Of a stretch of DNA of 64,000 nucleotides, positions 42,656 through 51,159 are shown in pieces. A program made the position numbers and the translations under genes. The stretch is from an uncultured Paludibacter sp. (GTDB lineage Bacteria > Bacteroidota > Bacteroidia > Bacteroidales > Paludibacteraceae). The stretch is from positions 53,553 through 117,552 of the forward strand of contig CALFXE010000261.1 in NCBI GenBank assembly GCA_937927845.1, read 5' to 3'. The notes under the pieces were generated by a model. That model was not told the DNA's origin and searched no databases. It saw nothing but the letters and a program-made list of their open reading frames with translations. Each line of letters opens with the position of its first letter. The first letter of the stretch is position 1.

Positions 42656-43329
42656 CTATCCTAAAAACATCGCAGCATGTACGGCAATAGTTTTGTCGTC
42701 GAAGTATTTTGTTTGCACATCGTTCGACAATAAAAATGCTTTCTTGACCGGCTTGTCAAGGATTTCTTCCAAGCCAAACAAATGTTTAGCATCGGATTGT
42801 GTAACTTTATCAGCCATTTTTATTTCAAAAGCATAATAAAAATCAGGGAATTCAAGTAAGAGATCTACCTCTTTACCATCATGAGTTCGTAAGAAACTGA
42901 ATTGTGCTTCCAATGCCGTATTCTTGGTTTGTTTGTATATCTCCGAAACAATTGCACTTTCAAATTCATTTCCCGTCAATCCTCCTCTTTTATTGAGCAC
43001 CGCATGTACTACACCTACGTCCATATAATATACCTTGGATGATTTGACTAAACGTTTGTTTGGGTTGCGCGACCAAGATTTTTTAGCCAATCTACCTTTT
43101 CTTCAGCTTGTGTATCAGAGCCACTAATAGCAGGATAACCGCCAAATGTAAGGTAATGATTGTATGCACCTAATTTTGATACATAGTTATCATCCAATAA
43201 AAATGACGGTAATAAAATACTATCGGATTGTTGTTGAATTTCTTGTTGAAACAAAGATGAAATAACGGGATCAGCCCAATCCTTTGTTTGCAGTTCCGGA
43301 AGCGTAAGTGGGAAGATTTCGACGATGGA
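42656..43329 (-). pseudogene. Degenerate AAA+/DUF4143 ATPase
   Basis: Reading the minus strand, a first fragment (about 43329 to 43051) begins VEIFPLTLPEL and continues with YLTFGGYPAISG. It then shifts frame near 43050-43090 into a second fragment (to 42656) with KSSKVYYMDVGVVHAVL and EVDLLLEFPDFYYAFEIK. The N-terminal ATPase with Walker motifs is absent, and about 150 residues between the two fragments are missing. So the gene has lost its 5' half, suffered an internal deletion and a frameshift. It is related in family to the intact gene at 4889-6181. Confidence 0.85.
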
Positions 43330-43368
43330 ACATCTGCTTTACTTTGCAAAAGCAGTTAAAAATCTTTT

Positions 43369-43416
43369 AATTCCAAATATTACGTCAGTTTATGGACTTC
43401 AATTCCAAATATTACG
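43369..43416. repeat. Two exact 16-nt direct repeats
   Basis: AATTCCAAATATTACG occurs at 43369-43384 and 43401-43416, 32 nt apart, beside the DUF4143 remnant. They could be footprints of past insertions. Confidence 0.6.
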
Positions 43417-43420
43417 CCAT

Positions 43421-43545
43421 TTGTCTAAACCATGATTTATTTGATTCGTATGATTCTTCTGACAAATGCCGAATAATCACATAACAATGAGTCTCTTATT
43501 AAATCATCTTAATCATGTAAATCAAATAAATCATGGTTTAGACAA
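43421..43545. repeat. 26-bp perfect inverted repeat next to aguB
   Basis: Arms at 43421-43446 and 43520-43545 are exact reverse complements (core TAAACCATGATTTATTTGA). They enclose 73 nt that hold weaker copies of the same ATCAT-rich pattern. The right arm ends 3 nt before the aguB stop, so the large stem could act as its terminator. Confidence 0.85.
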
Positions 43546-43548
43546 TTA

Positions 43549-44427
43549 TCAACCTTTTCTCCATCTTTTCACAATTTCATCATATGCATCAATGCGTCTA
43601 TCTCTGAAAAAGGGCCACATACGGCGCACTGTTTCGGTTCTATTTAAGTCAATTTCAACTATAAGATTTTCTTCTTGTGTATTTCCCGACTGAGCGATGA
43701 TTTCACCTTGCGGTCCGGCAACAAAACTATTACCCCAAAAGCTTATTCCATTGGTAACGCCTGATGGATCGGCTTCGTACCCGACACGATTACATGAAAT
43801 AACATGAAGACCATTTGAAACTGCATGCCCTCTTTGAGCAATAATCCACGCATCTAATTGTCTTTGCTTTTCATCCTCCGTATCTGTGCTCTCCCATCCT
43901 ATCGCTGTCGGATATATCAGAACTTCCGCACCTGCCATAGCCATAAGTCGCGCTGCTTCCGGATACCACTGATCCCAACAAACCAAAACGCCAAGTTTGC
44001 CGACAGAAGTTTGAATTGGTTCAAAACCCAAATCTCCTGGCGTGAAATAAAATTTCTCGTAATAAGCAGGATCATCTGGAATGTGCATTTTACGATATTT
44101 ACCTGCAATAGTTCCATCTTTTTCAATTACTACGGCCGTGTTATGATATAAACCCGGTGCTCGCTTTTCGAACAAAGATAACACTATAACCAAGTTCAAA
44201 TCTTTAGCAATCTTCCCGAAATATTGAGTCGATTCACCCGGAATATACTCTGCCTGATCAAAAATAGATGGGTCTTCAGTCTGACAGAAATACAGTCCGT
44301 TATGTAATTCCTGCAAGACTACTAATTCAGCCCCTTGCTTAGAACATTCAATAATATTTTTCGTCAACTTATCGATATTCTCTCTAAGATTTCCAGTGTT
44401 AGTTTGTTGAATTAAAGCTATTTTCAT
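43549..44427 (-). CDS. aguB: N-carbamoylputrescine amidohydrolase
   Basis: This 292-residue nitrilase-superfamily enzyme converts N-carbamoylputrescine to putrescine. The catalytic triad is visible: Glu in VVLQELHNGLYF (about residue 42), Lys in KYRKMHIPDDP (about 112) and Cys in GVLVCWDQWYPEAARL (about 149). The HIPDDP and DQWYPEA blocks are typical of this branch of the nitrilases. It lies 21 nt after agmatine deiminase on the same strand, which fixes the pathway. Together they form putrescine from agmatine. Confidence 0.95.
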   Translation of the reverse strand: MKIALIQQTNTGNLRENIDKLTKNIIECSKQGAELVVLQELHNGLYFCQTEDPSIFDQAEYIPGESTQYFGKIAKDLNLVIVLSLFEKRAPGLYHNTAVVIEKDGTIAGKYRKMHIPDDPAYYEKFYFTPGDLGFEPIQTSVGKLGVLVCWDQWYPEAARLMAMAGAEVLIYPTAIGWESTDTEDEKQRQLDAWIIAQRGHAVSNGLHVISCNRVGYEADPSGVTNGISFWGNSFVAGPQGEIIAQSGNTQEENLIVEIDLNRTETVRRMWPFFRDRRIDAYDEIVKRWRKG

Positions 44428-44448
44428 ATACTAATAATCTAATTTTCA

Positions 44449-45453
44449 TTATACATATTGCATGGTAACACAATGAAGCGAACCATGTTGCTTAATTAAG
44501 GGCAGACAGTTGACACCTATCACCTTTCTATCTAAAAATACTTGCTGAAGGATCTGAATTGCTTCACTATCTTTTGTTGAATTATAAGTTGGCACAAGCA
44601 CTGCATCATTAATTATTAAAAAGTTTGCGTAAGTTGCCGGCAATCTTTCTTCCTCGCAATAAACTGCATCAGCCATAGGTAAAGCAATCAAATTGTATGG
44701 TTTTCCATCTTTAGTTTGAAACTGCTTTAACTCAGCCTCCATCTTTTTAAGTTCTTCGTAATGCTCATCATTTCTATCATCACATTTCACATATGCAATT
44801 GTATCTTCATTGCAAAAACGAGCCAAAGTATCGATATGACTGTCGGTATCATCTCCTGCAAGATAGCCATGATGAAGCCACAACACACGATTAATACCAA
44901 AATACTCAACAAACTTATTCTCTATTTCAGTCTGACTCAAGTCATTACGATTATCAGACAACAAACAAGTGGATGTAGTTAAAAGTGTTCCCTTTCCATC
45001 TGATTCAATACTTCCACCTTCCAACACAAAATCTTTGCAATTACGATAGGCAACATTATCCCCAAAAATCCCAAGACGATACAGCTTTTCAGTTATTTGA
45101 TTATCCAATTCTGATGGAAATTTTCGTCCCCATCCATTGAATGTAAAATCACAAATAACCTTCTTTCCATCTTCTAAGATAGTAATTCCACCATGATCAC
45201 GCACCCATGTATCATCAGAAGGTAATTCCACAATTTTAATTCTCTTGGTATCAATACCTTGCAATAAAGAACGCAGCTTTACTCCATCTGAACATACAAT
45301 CAATAAGTCTTCAAACTCAACTATATTACGTGCAATTTCAACAAAGCAATTATTCACTTCATCAAGCATATAATTCCAATCTGTTTGCTCATGTGCCCAT
45401 GTCAACTGTACAAATCGCTGCTTTTCCCACTCAGCCGGTAATCTTCGTTTCAT
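44449..45453 (-). CDS. aguA: Agmatine deiminase
   Basis: This 334-residue guanidino-group hydrolase produces N-carbamoylputrescine from agmatine. It has RLPAEWEKQRFVQLTWAH at the N-terminus, DDTWVRDHGGITI (about residues 80-92), FVLEGGSIESDGKGTLL, HLDTLARF-like SHIDTLARF, and the C-terminal nucleophile in GSLHCVTMQ (about 327). All catalytic residues are present. First gene of a two-gene operon with aguB and divergent from the carboxynorspermidine synthase gene. Confidence 0.95.
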   Translation of the reverse strand: MKRRLPAEWEKQRFVQLTWAHEQTDWNYMLDEVNNCFVEIARNIVEFEDLLIVCSDGVKLRSLLQGIDTKRIKIVELPSDDTWVRDHGGITILEDGKKVICDFTFNGWGRKFPSELDNQITEKLYRLGIFGDNVAYRNCKDFVLEGGSIESDGKGTLLTTSTCLLSDNRNDLSQTEIENKFVEYFGINRVLWLHHGYLAGDDTDSHIDTLARFCNEDTIAYVKCDDRNDEHYEELKKMEAELKQFQTKDGKPYNLIALPMADAVYCEEERLPATYANFLIINDAVLVPTYNSTKDSEAIQILQQVFLDRKVIGVNCLPLIKQHGSLHCVTMQYV

Positions 45454-45473
45454 ATATAAATGATTTGCAGTCG

Positions 45474-45527
45474 CAAAGTTAGGTTTTTAATTTCAATTGT
45501 CAAATTCCATATTTTTATCTATTTTTG
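45474..45527. promoter_or_regulatory. Divergent promoters of the polyamine locus
   Basis: On the minus strand TAACTTTG (45474-45481) serves aguA (ATG at 45453). On the plus strand TATTTTTG (45520-45527) serves the synthase (ATG at 45545). Both match TAnnTTTG; the close spacing allows shared control. Confidence 0.6.
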
Positions 45528-45544
45528 CAACAAATTTTTAAATA

Positions 45545-46753
45545 ATGATTATGGGAAAAGTACTTATTATTGGTGCAGGTGGCGTAGGAACTGTTGTGGC
45601 ACATAAAGTTGCACAGAATCCAGATGTTTTCACGGAAATAATGCTTGCAAGTCGCACAAAATCAAAATGTGATATTATTGCAGCCGATGTAAAACAACGT
45701 ACAGGCACAACGATACAAACGGCTCAGGTTGATGCTGATAACGTACCTGAATTAGTAAAACTATTCAATGATTTTAAGCCTGAATTAGTGATAAACGTAG
45801 CATTACCATATCAGGATTTGACTATTATGGATGCTTGTTTGGAAGCCGGTGTGAATTACCTTGACACAGCTAATTACGAACCTAAGGACGAAGCAAAGTT
45901 TGAATATAAATGGCAATGGGCATATAAAGATAAATTTGAAAAAGCCGATCTGACCGCAATTTTAGGTTGTGGTTTCGACCCTGGTGTAACAAGTATTTTC
46001 ACTGCATATGCAGCAAAACATCATTTTGATGAAATACATTATTTGGATATAGTCGATTGTAATGCCGGTGATCATGGAAAAGCATTTGCAACCAACTTCA
46101 ATCCTGAAATTAATATTCGGGAAGTAACTCAAAAAGGCAAATATTGGGAGAATGGCAAGTGGGTTGAGACAGAGCCGCATGAAATACATAAACCTTTAAA
46201 TTATCCTGAAATCGGTCCGAAAGAATCATATGTTATATATCACGAAGAATTAGAATCTTTGGTTAAAAACTTCCCGACATTAAAACGCGCTCGTTTCTGG
46301 ATGACATTCGGACAAGAATACTTAACACATCTCAGGGTAATTCAGAATATAGGCATGGCTCGTATCGATGAAGTTGAGTATAATGGCGTAAAGATAGTGC
46401 CTATTCAATTTTTGAAAGCTGTACTGCCTGATCCGGGTGAGCTTGGAGAGAACTATACCGGTCAGACTTCGATAGGATGTCGTATTCGAGGAATAAAAGA
46501 CGGCAAGGAGCAAACTTACTATATTTACAACAATTGTAGTCACGAAGAAGCATATAAAGAAACAGGCGCACAAGGTGTTAGCTACACTACAGGTGTACCC
46601 GCAATGATTGGCGCAATGATGTTCTTTAAAGGAGAATGGCGCAAGCCGGGTGTTTATAATGTAGAAGAATTCAATCCTGATCCATTTATGGAGAAACTGA
46701 ATATACATGGTCTACCTTGGGTTGAGCTTCATGATGTGGACTTAGAATTATAA
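45545..46753 (+). CDS. Carboxynorspermidine/carboxyspermidine synthase (saccharopine dehydrogenase-like)
   Basis: This 402-residue reductase has an N-terminal Rossmann loop (VLIIGAGGVGTVVAHKVA). It also has LVINVALPYQDLTIMDACLEAGVNYLDT-type core segments, LGCGFDPGVTSIF (about 140-152), and the C-terminal TGVPAMIGAMMFFKG. These match the saccharopine-dehydrogenase superfamily branch that joins aspartate semialdehyde to putrescine. The divergent aguA-aguB operon makes putrescine, strongly supporting a role in spermidine synthesis by the carboxy route. A matching decarboxylase is not in this window. Start 45545 or an ATG two codons later. The stop overlaps the next ATG by one base. Confidence 0.88.
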   Translation: MIMGKVLIIGAGGVGTVVAHKVAQNPDVFTEIMLASRTKSKCDIIAADVKQRTGTTIQTAQVDADNVPELVKLFNDFKPELVINVALPYQDLTIMDACLEAGVNYLDTANYEPKDEAKFEYKWQWAYKDKFEKADLTAILGCGFDPGVTSIFTAYAAKHHFDEIHYLDIVDCNAGDHGKAFATNFNPEINIREVTQKGKYWENGKWVETEPHEIHKPLNYPEIGPKESYVIYHEELESLVKNFPTLKRARFWMTFGQEYLTHLRVIQNIGMARIDEVEYNGVKIVPIQFLKAVLPDPGELGENYTGQTSIGCRIRGIKDGKEQTYYIYNNCSHEEAYKETGAQGVSYTTGVPAMIGAMMFFKGEWRKPGVYNVEEFNPDPFMEKLNIHGLPWVELHDVDLEL

Positions 46754-47274
46754 TGTTATATCTTCAATTATTTATATCATTTTTCAAGATTGGCGTATTT
46801 GCTTTTGGAGGCGGATACGCCATTATCACCTTAATTCAGCACGAAATTTTGACTTATGGATGGATTTCGCAAAGTGAGTTGACTGATATCATTGCGATTT
46901 CTCAGATGACACCCGGTCCTATCGGCATTAATTCAGCAACTTATGTAGGATATGTAGCTTCAGGAAATATATGGGGAGCAGCAATAGCCACATTTGCGAT
47001 AACGCTTCCCTCTTTTATTATTATGATTACGCTTACGAAGTTTTTCTTTGTAATGCAGAAAAATAAATACTTACAATATGCACTTCAGGGATTGCGACCT
47101 ATGGTGGTGGGTATGATTGCTGCTGCTGCTATTTTGCTTATGAATAATGAGAATTTTATCGATTATAAGAGTTATATACTTTTTGCAGGAGCATTTGCAG
47201 CTTCACTCTTTTTCAAGATACATCCTATATTGATAATTGTTTCAGCAGGATTTTTAGGATGGGCGTTGTATTAA
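46753..47274 (+). CDS. Single-domain chromate-transporter-family (CHR) membrane protein
   Basis: This 173-residue protein is one CHR domain with about five or six helices. It has the motif FKIGVFAFGGGYAIITLIQ (about residues 10-28), DIIAISQMTPGPIGINSATYVGY-type segment at about 48-70, and GLRPMVVGMIAAAA (about 112-125). Short CHR proteins usually occur as adjacent pairs that form the full transporter. Here only one copy is visible, overlapping the preceding gene by one base (TAATG). The partner may be elsewhere or the protein may work as a homodimer. Chromate need not be the substrate. Confidence 0.88.
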   Translation: MLYLQLFISFFKIGVFAFGGGYAIITLIQHEILTYGWISQSELTDIIAISQMTPGPIGINSATYVGYVASGNIWGAAIATFAITLPSFIIMITLTKFFFVMQKNKYLQYALQGLRPMVVGMIAAAAILLMNNENFIDYKSYILFAGAFAASLFFKIHPILIIVSAGFLGWALY

Positions 47275-47348
47275 AGAATGGAACGCGGATAACGCTGATT
47301 TAAAATCCTGTGGTCTATGGTCAATAGTCAACGGTCAATAGAACGCAG

Positions 47349-48302
47349 TTACTGTATAAACAACGAAATCATATAACCTAAATAGATTGTAAATAATATT
47401 CCGGCTTGCCATCTGCTTAGCTGACTTTTCTTACCTACAAACATGGCGATAATAAGCAATAAAGTACCGAAAATCAGCAAAAATATATCAAAATTAAACT
47501 TGACATTAAATGGAATCGGACGAATTACAGAGCTAATCCCAAGTATTAAAAATATATTAAAGATATTCGACCCGATAACATTACCAATCGCAATATCATT
47601 ATTCTTTTTAAGTGTGGCTACAATAGAAGTTGCTAATTCGGGTAGAGATGTACCTGCTGCAACAATTGTCAAACCTATAACAGCCTGACTGACACCTAAG
47701 AATGTAGCAATTTCAACAGCACTGTTAACTACCAATTTTCCACCCACAACCAACAAAGTCAAGCCCAACACAATAAAGCTCCAAATTTTCCAATTACTAA
47801 GCGGTTTTGCATCAACAGGAAAATAATCGGTTTTTGACTGTTGCATTTGACGAAAAATATAATATAGAAATCCGGCAAAGCACAAAAGAAGAATTACGCC
47901 ATCAAACCTCGATAGTATCTTTCCCGATGAAAAGATGCTATAGTTTGATAAAATCAGAAGTACCAAAACTGCGATTAATGAAAAAGGAATTTCAAATTTG
48001 ACAGTTGATTTTTTCACAACCAATGGGGCAATTAAACCTGAAACACCAAGAATGATAAACAAATTTAAGTTATTACTGCCGATTATATTTCCAAAAACGA
48101 TTTCGGGACGATTTTCATAGGCAGCAAAAGCATTCACTACCAATTCAGGCATGGAGGTGCCAAATGCAACGATGGTAAGTCCAATCACGAGATCGGAAAC
48201 CCTATACTTCTTTGCTAAAGCCGTAGAGCCATCAACAAGCCATGCTGCGCCTTTTATCAATGCAATAAAACCCGCAATTAAAATCAGAATTTGTAAAATC
48301 AT
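47349..48302 (-). CDS. Sodium/calcium-exchanger-family antiporter (YrbG/CaxA type)
   Basis: This 317-residue inner-membrane antiporter has about ten helices and the two inverted alpha repeats of the family. Repeat 1 has LTIVAFGTSMPELVVNAFA and GNIIGSNNLN; repeat 2 has LTIVAAGTSLPELATSIVA and GNVIGSNIFN. The Gly-Thr-Ser-x-Pro-Glu core binds cations in both. It probably exchanges Ca2+ or another cation for Na+ or H+. It lies 36 nt after nhaA on the same strand, so the two likely share a transcript. Confidence 0.93.
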   Translation of the reverse strand: MILQILILIAGFIALIKGAAWLVDGSTALAKKYRVSDLVIGLTIVAFGTSMPELVVNAFAAYENRPEIVFGNIIGSNNLNLFIILGVSGLIAPLVVKKSTVKFEIPFSLIAVLVLLILSNYSIFSSGKILSRFDGVILLLCFAGFLYYIFRQMQQSKTDYFPVDAKPLSNWKIWSFIVLGLTLLVVGGKLVVNSAVEIATFLGVSQAVIGLTIVAAGTSLPELATSIVATLKKNNDIAIGNVIGSNIFNIFLILGISSVIRPIPFNVKFNFDIFLLIFGTLLLIIAMFVGKKSQLSRWQAGILFTIYLGYMISLFIQ

Positions 48303-48338
48303 AAAATGGATTATTTATGTTAAAGTAAGAATGACAGA

Positions 48339-49706
48339 TTATTTTGTTTTGTTTAAGTTGGTCTTTATTAAAAAATAACCTGCTACTCCTGCTATTAACG
48401 AACCGAATATTATACCTAATTTAGCATCATTAAGTGCAACTGAACCCAAATCATAAGACAATCCGGCTAAAAACAAAGCAACCGTAAACCCTATACCTCC
48501 AAGTAAGGAAACACCTGCCAAGTTTGACCAATTCATGCCGTTAGGCTGTTTGGATATTCGCATTTTAATAGCAATATATGTAAAGGAGAAAATTCCTACG
48601 AATTTTCCTAAAACTAATCCTAACATTATAGCTAAAGAAATCCCACTAAACAGGGTGAAATTTGACAAATCGAAAATAACACCGGCATTTGCAAAGGCAA
48701 ACAGAGGCATAATTAAATAATTTACAAGACCTCCAAGATGATCTTCTAAGTCTTGCAGCGGACTAATCACATGATCGGAAGCAGCTTCTATTCGTGCAAG
48801 ATATTTCACCTGAGTATTTGAAAGCATTATATCTTTATCATTTGTGTCTTTTACAGTGGTGCGAATAACATTCAAATCATGCTGTAAGCCTTCAGTATAA
48901 TATTTTAGATTTATGTATGGTCGTGCCGGTACAGTAAAAGCAACTAACACACCTGCAATTGCCGGATGAATACCTGCTTGAAGAAATAAATACCATACAA
49001 CGAGACCTATTACAAAATAAAACCATTTGTTATTGACTTTTAAATGATTGCCAATTAACAATACTCCGAAAAACACTAATGACAATGCAAGTGATAACAA
49101 AGAAGCAGTAGAGAAATGACTATAAAACAAAGCTATAACTAATATACCTCCAATATCATCTGCAATAGCGAGAGTCAGTAAGAAAATCTTCAAACTCATT
49201 GGAACTCTTTTTCCTAACAGACTAAGAACGCCTATAGAGAAAGCAATATCGGTTGCCATAGGAATAGCCATACCTCTCATTTCTTCAGGAGAGAAACCTT
49301 GCAAATTACTGACAACAAAGAACATAATAACTGGCATAATCATACCTCCAACCGCTGCAATTATTGGTAAAATAGCTTGTCTGAACGAGGACAGTTCACC
49401 AACCATAACCTCCCTTTTAATTTCAAGTCCGACTGTAAAGAAAAAAACTGTCATCAGACCATCGTTAATAACTTGCAAACTTGTAAAAGGGATGCCTTCG
49501 TGACTTAAAAAGTTAAAATTGCCGATTTGAAGGAAGAACTCTAACGACCACAGAGAATTATACCAATCCTTTAGCGGAGAGTTTGCAACTACAAGAGTTA
49601 TGACTGCCACAATAAGCAGTAACATACCGGGATTTATTGCATTTTTAAATCGGTTGACGAATCCGAAAAACGGTTCAAAATTTTTATTCCTATAGGTAAA
49701 TTCCAT
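48339..49706 (-). CDS. nhaA: Na+/H+ antiporter NhaA
   Basis: This 455-residue inner-membrane antiporter exports Na+ in exchange for H+. It has FFFTVGLEIKREVMVGELSS, MATDIAFSIGVLSLLGKRVP and the essential tandem aspartates in LTLAIADDIGGILVIALFY; GLVLGKFVGIF and LGGIGFTVALFLAGL complete the family blocks. I chose ATG 49706: the -7 box at 49727-49734 lies only a few bases upstream of an earlier ATG at 49724, so transcription would start after that codon. The preceding gene is nhaD on the same strand, 160 nt away. Confidence 0.95.
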   Translation of the reverse strand: MEFTYRNKNFEPFFGFVNRFKNAINPGMLLLIVAVITLVVANSPLKDWYNSLWSLEFFLQIGNFNFLSHEGIPFTSLQVINDGLMTVFFFTVGLEIKREVMVGELSSFRQAILPIIAAVGGMIMPVIMFFVVSNLQGFSPEEMRGMAIPMATDIAFSIGVLSLLGKRVPMSLKIFLLTLAIADDIGGILVIALFYSHFSTASLLSLALSLVFFGVLLIGNHLKVNNKWFYFVIGLVVWYLFLQAGIHPAIAGVLVAFTVPARPYINLKYYTEGLQHDLNVIRTTVKDTNDKDIMLSNTQVKYLARIEAASDHVISPLQDLEDHLGGLVNYLIMPLFAFANAGVIFDLSNFTLFSGISLAIMLGLVLGKFVGIFSFTYIAIKMRISKQPNGMNWSNLAGVSLLGGIGFTVALFLAGLSYDLGSVALNDAKLGIIFGSLIAGVAGYFLIKTNLNKTK

Positions 49707-49726
49707 AATTATTATTAAAAACATGC

Positions 49727-49734
49727 CAAAGATA
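49727..49734 (-). promoter_or_regulatory. -7 box of nhaA
   Basis: On the minus strand TATCTTTG matches TAnnTTTG and lies 20 nt before the ATG at 49706. Supports the shorter start. Confidence 0.55.
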
Positions 49735-49866
49735 CATGTTTTTTTTCAATTTTCAGGAATGGATAGTGCTTATTTTATAAAAAATATAACTATTCTAACC
49801 TATGTATTATAGCAACTATAATACATACATTAGGTCAAACATAATCTCTAAAATTTTCTTGTTATT

Positions 49867-51147
49867 TTAGAAAAGACTCCTTTCCAAGATATAAATTACA
49901 GCTCCGGCAAAATATCCTATTAATGCTAACACACTGATATTCTTGATATACCAGAAGAAATTAATTTTCTCCATACCCATTGCAGCTACGCCGGCAGCCG
50001 AACCGATAATCAACATACTACCTCCGGTACCTGCACAATACGAAAGAAATTGCCAGATAGTATGATTCATAGGAAATACAGCCAAATCATACATACCTTG
50101 AGTAGCAGCAACTAATGGAACGTTATCTACCACTGAAGATAATAGTCCGATTGCCATTACAATAATATCCTGATGACCAATAGTTTGATTTAACCATTCA
50201 GATGCTGAAGTTAAAATTCCTGATGTCTCCATTGATGCTACTGCCAACAAAATGCCTAAAAAGAAAAAAATGGTAGATACATCAACTCTTTTTAAAGCAT
50301 GTACTAAAGTCGCAGTTCTCTTTTTTGAGGCTTCTGTTTTGTGATGTAAATATTCAGTATATACCCATAAAACACCTAATCCCAACAAAATACCCATAAA
50401 AGGCGGTAAGTGAGTAAAGTATTTAAAAATGGGTACAGAAACTAATGTTAGCAATCCAAGCACCAACATATTACGTTTCTGCTTAGGATTTGGCGAGTAT
50501 TTTTTTTCTTCATATTCCTCTTCTTTGCGTACAATATGACCTTTCAACCTGAATGAAAGTACAATCAGAGGAATAAGCAATGACACAACACTTGGAAAGA
50601 ACAAATAAGTTATTGTAGCGTCTGTTGAAATCTGACCGCCAATCCATAGCATGGTAGTAGTAACGTCGCCAATAGGAGTCCAAGCCCCACCTGCATTCGC
50701 TGCAATAATTATCATTCCGACAAACAACCAACGATCTTTCTTTTCACTTATCAGCTTTCTCAACAACGACACCATCACAATAGTTGTGGTGAGGTTATCC
50801 AAAATTGATGACATAAAAAAAGTCATAAAACTTATTATCCATATAAGTTTCCTTTTGTCTGTCTGCTGAATTTTCTTGGTAATAATCTCGAAACCATCGT
50901 AAGTGTCGATTAACTCAACAATAGTCATGGCTCCAAACAAGAAGAATAAAATACTCGAAATATCTCCCAAGTGTTCAATCAGTTGGAAATTCAAAAACGT
51001 TTTATCTTCTGTATATTGAGAGAAAATAACCCATGTGAGTACGCCGATAATTATGGCGGGAGCAGTTTTGTTTACCTTGATATTATGCTCAAGTGCGATG
51101 GCTACATAGCCTAAGACAAAAACAATTACAATTAATGTTGTCATCAT
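49867..51147 (-). CDS. nhaD: Na+/H+ antiporter NhaD-type
   Basis: This 426-residue multi-helix antiporter belongs to the arsenite-permease/NhaD superfamily. It has ILFFLFGAMTIVELIDTYDGF (split over about residues 66-86), SSILDNLTTTIVMVSLLRKL (about 114-133), NAGGAWTPIGDVTTTMLWIG-type segment, SSVVDNVPLVAATQGMYD and the C-terminal GTGGSMLIIGSAAGVAAMG. These are hallmarks of NhaD. It starts 12 nt after lepA on the same strand and is probably read from the lepA promoter, an odd pairing of translation factor and ion pump. With nhaA and the YrbG-like exchanger it forms a cation-homeostasis neighbourhood. Confidence 0.93.
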   Translation of the reverse strand: MMTTLIVIVFVLGYVAIALEHNIKVNKTAPAIIIGVLTWVIFSQYTEDKTFLNFQLIEHLGDISSILFFLFGAMTIVELIDTYDGFEIITKKIQQTDKRKLIWIISFMTFFMSSILDNLTTTIVMVSLLRKLISEKKDRWLFVGMIIIAANAGGAWTPIGDVTTTMLWIGGQISTDATITYLFFPSVVSLLIPLIVLSFRLKGHIVRKEEEYEEKKYSPNPKQKRNMLVLGLLTLVSVPIFKYFTHLPPFMGILLGLGVLWVYTEYLHHKTEASKKRTATLVHALKRVDVSTIFFFLGILLAVASMETSGILTSASEWLNQTIGHQDIIVMAIGLLSSVVDNVPLVAATQGMYDLAVFPMNHTIWQFLSYCAGTGGSMLIIGSAAGVAAMGMEKINFFWYIKNISVLALIGYFAGAVIYILERSLF

Positions 51148-51159
51148 AACAATTTGAAT

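Noticed and set aside
47275..47348. Possible small gene between the CHR protein and the cation antiporter
   Set aside because: The gap holds only short repeats (GGTCAATAG-type) and stops in all frames.
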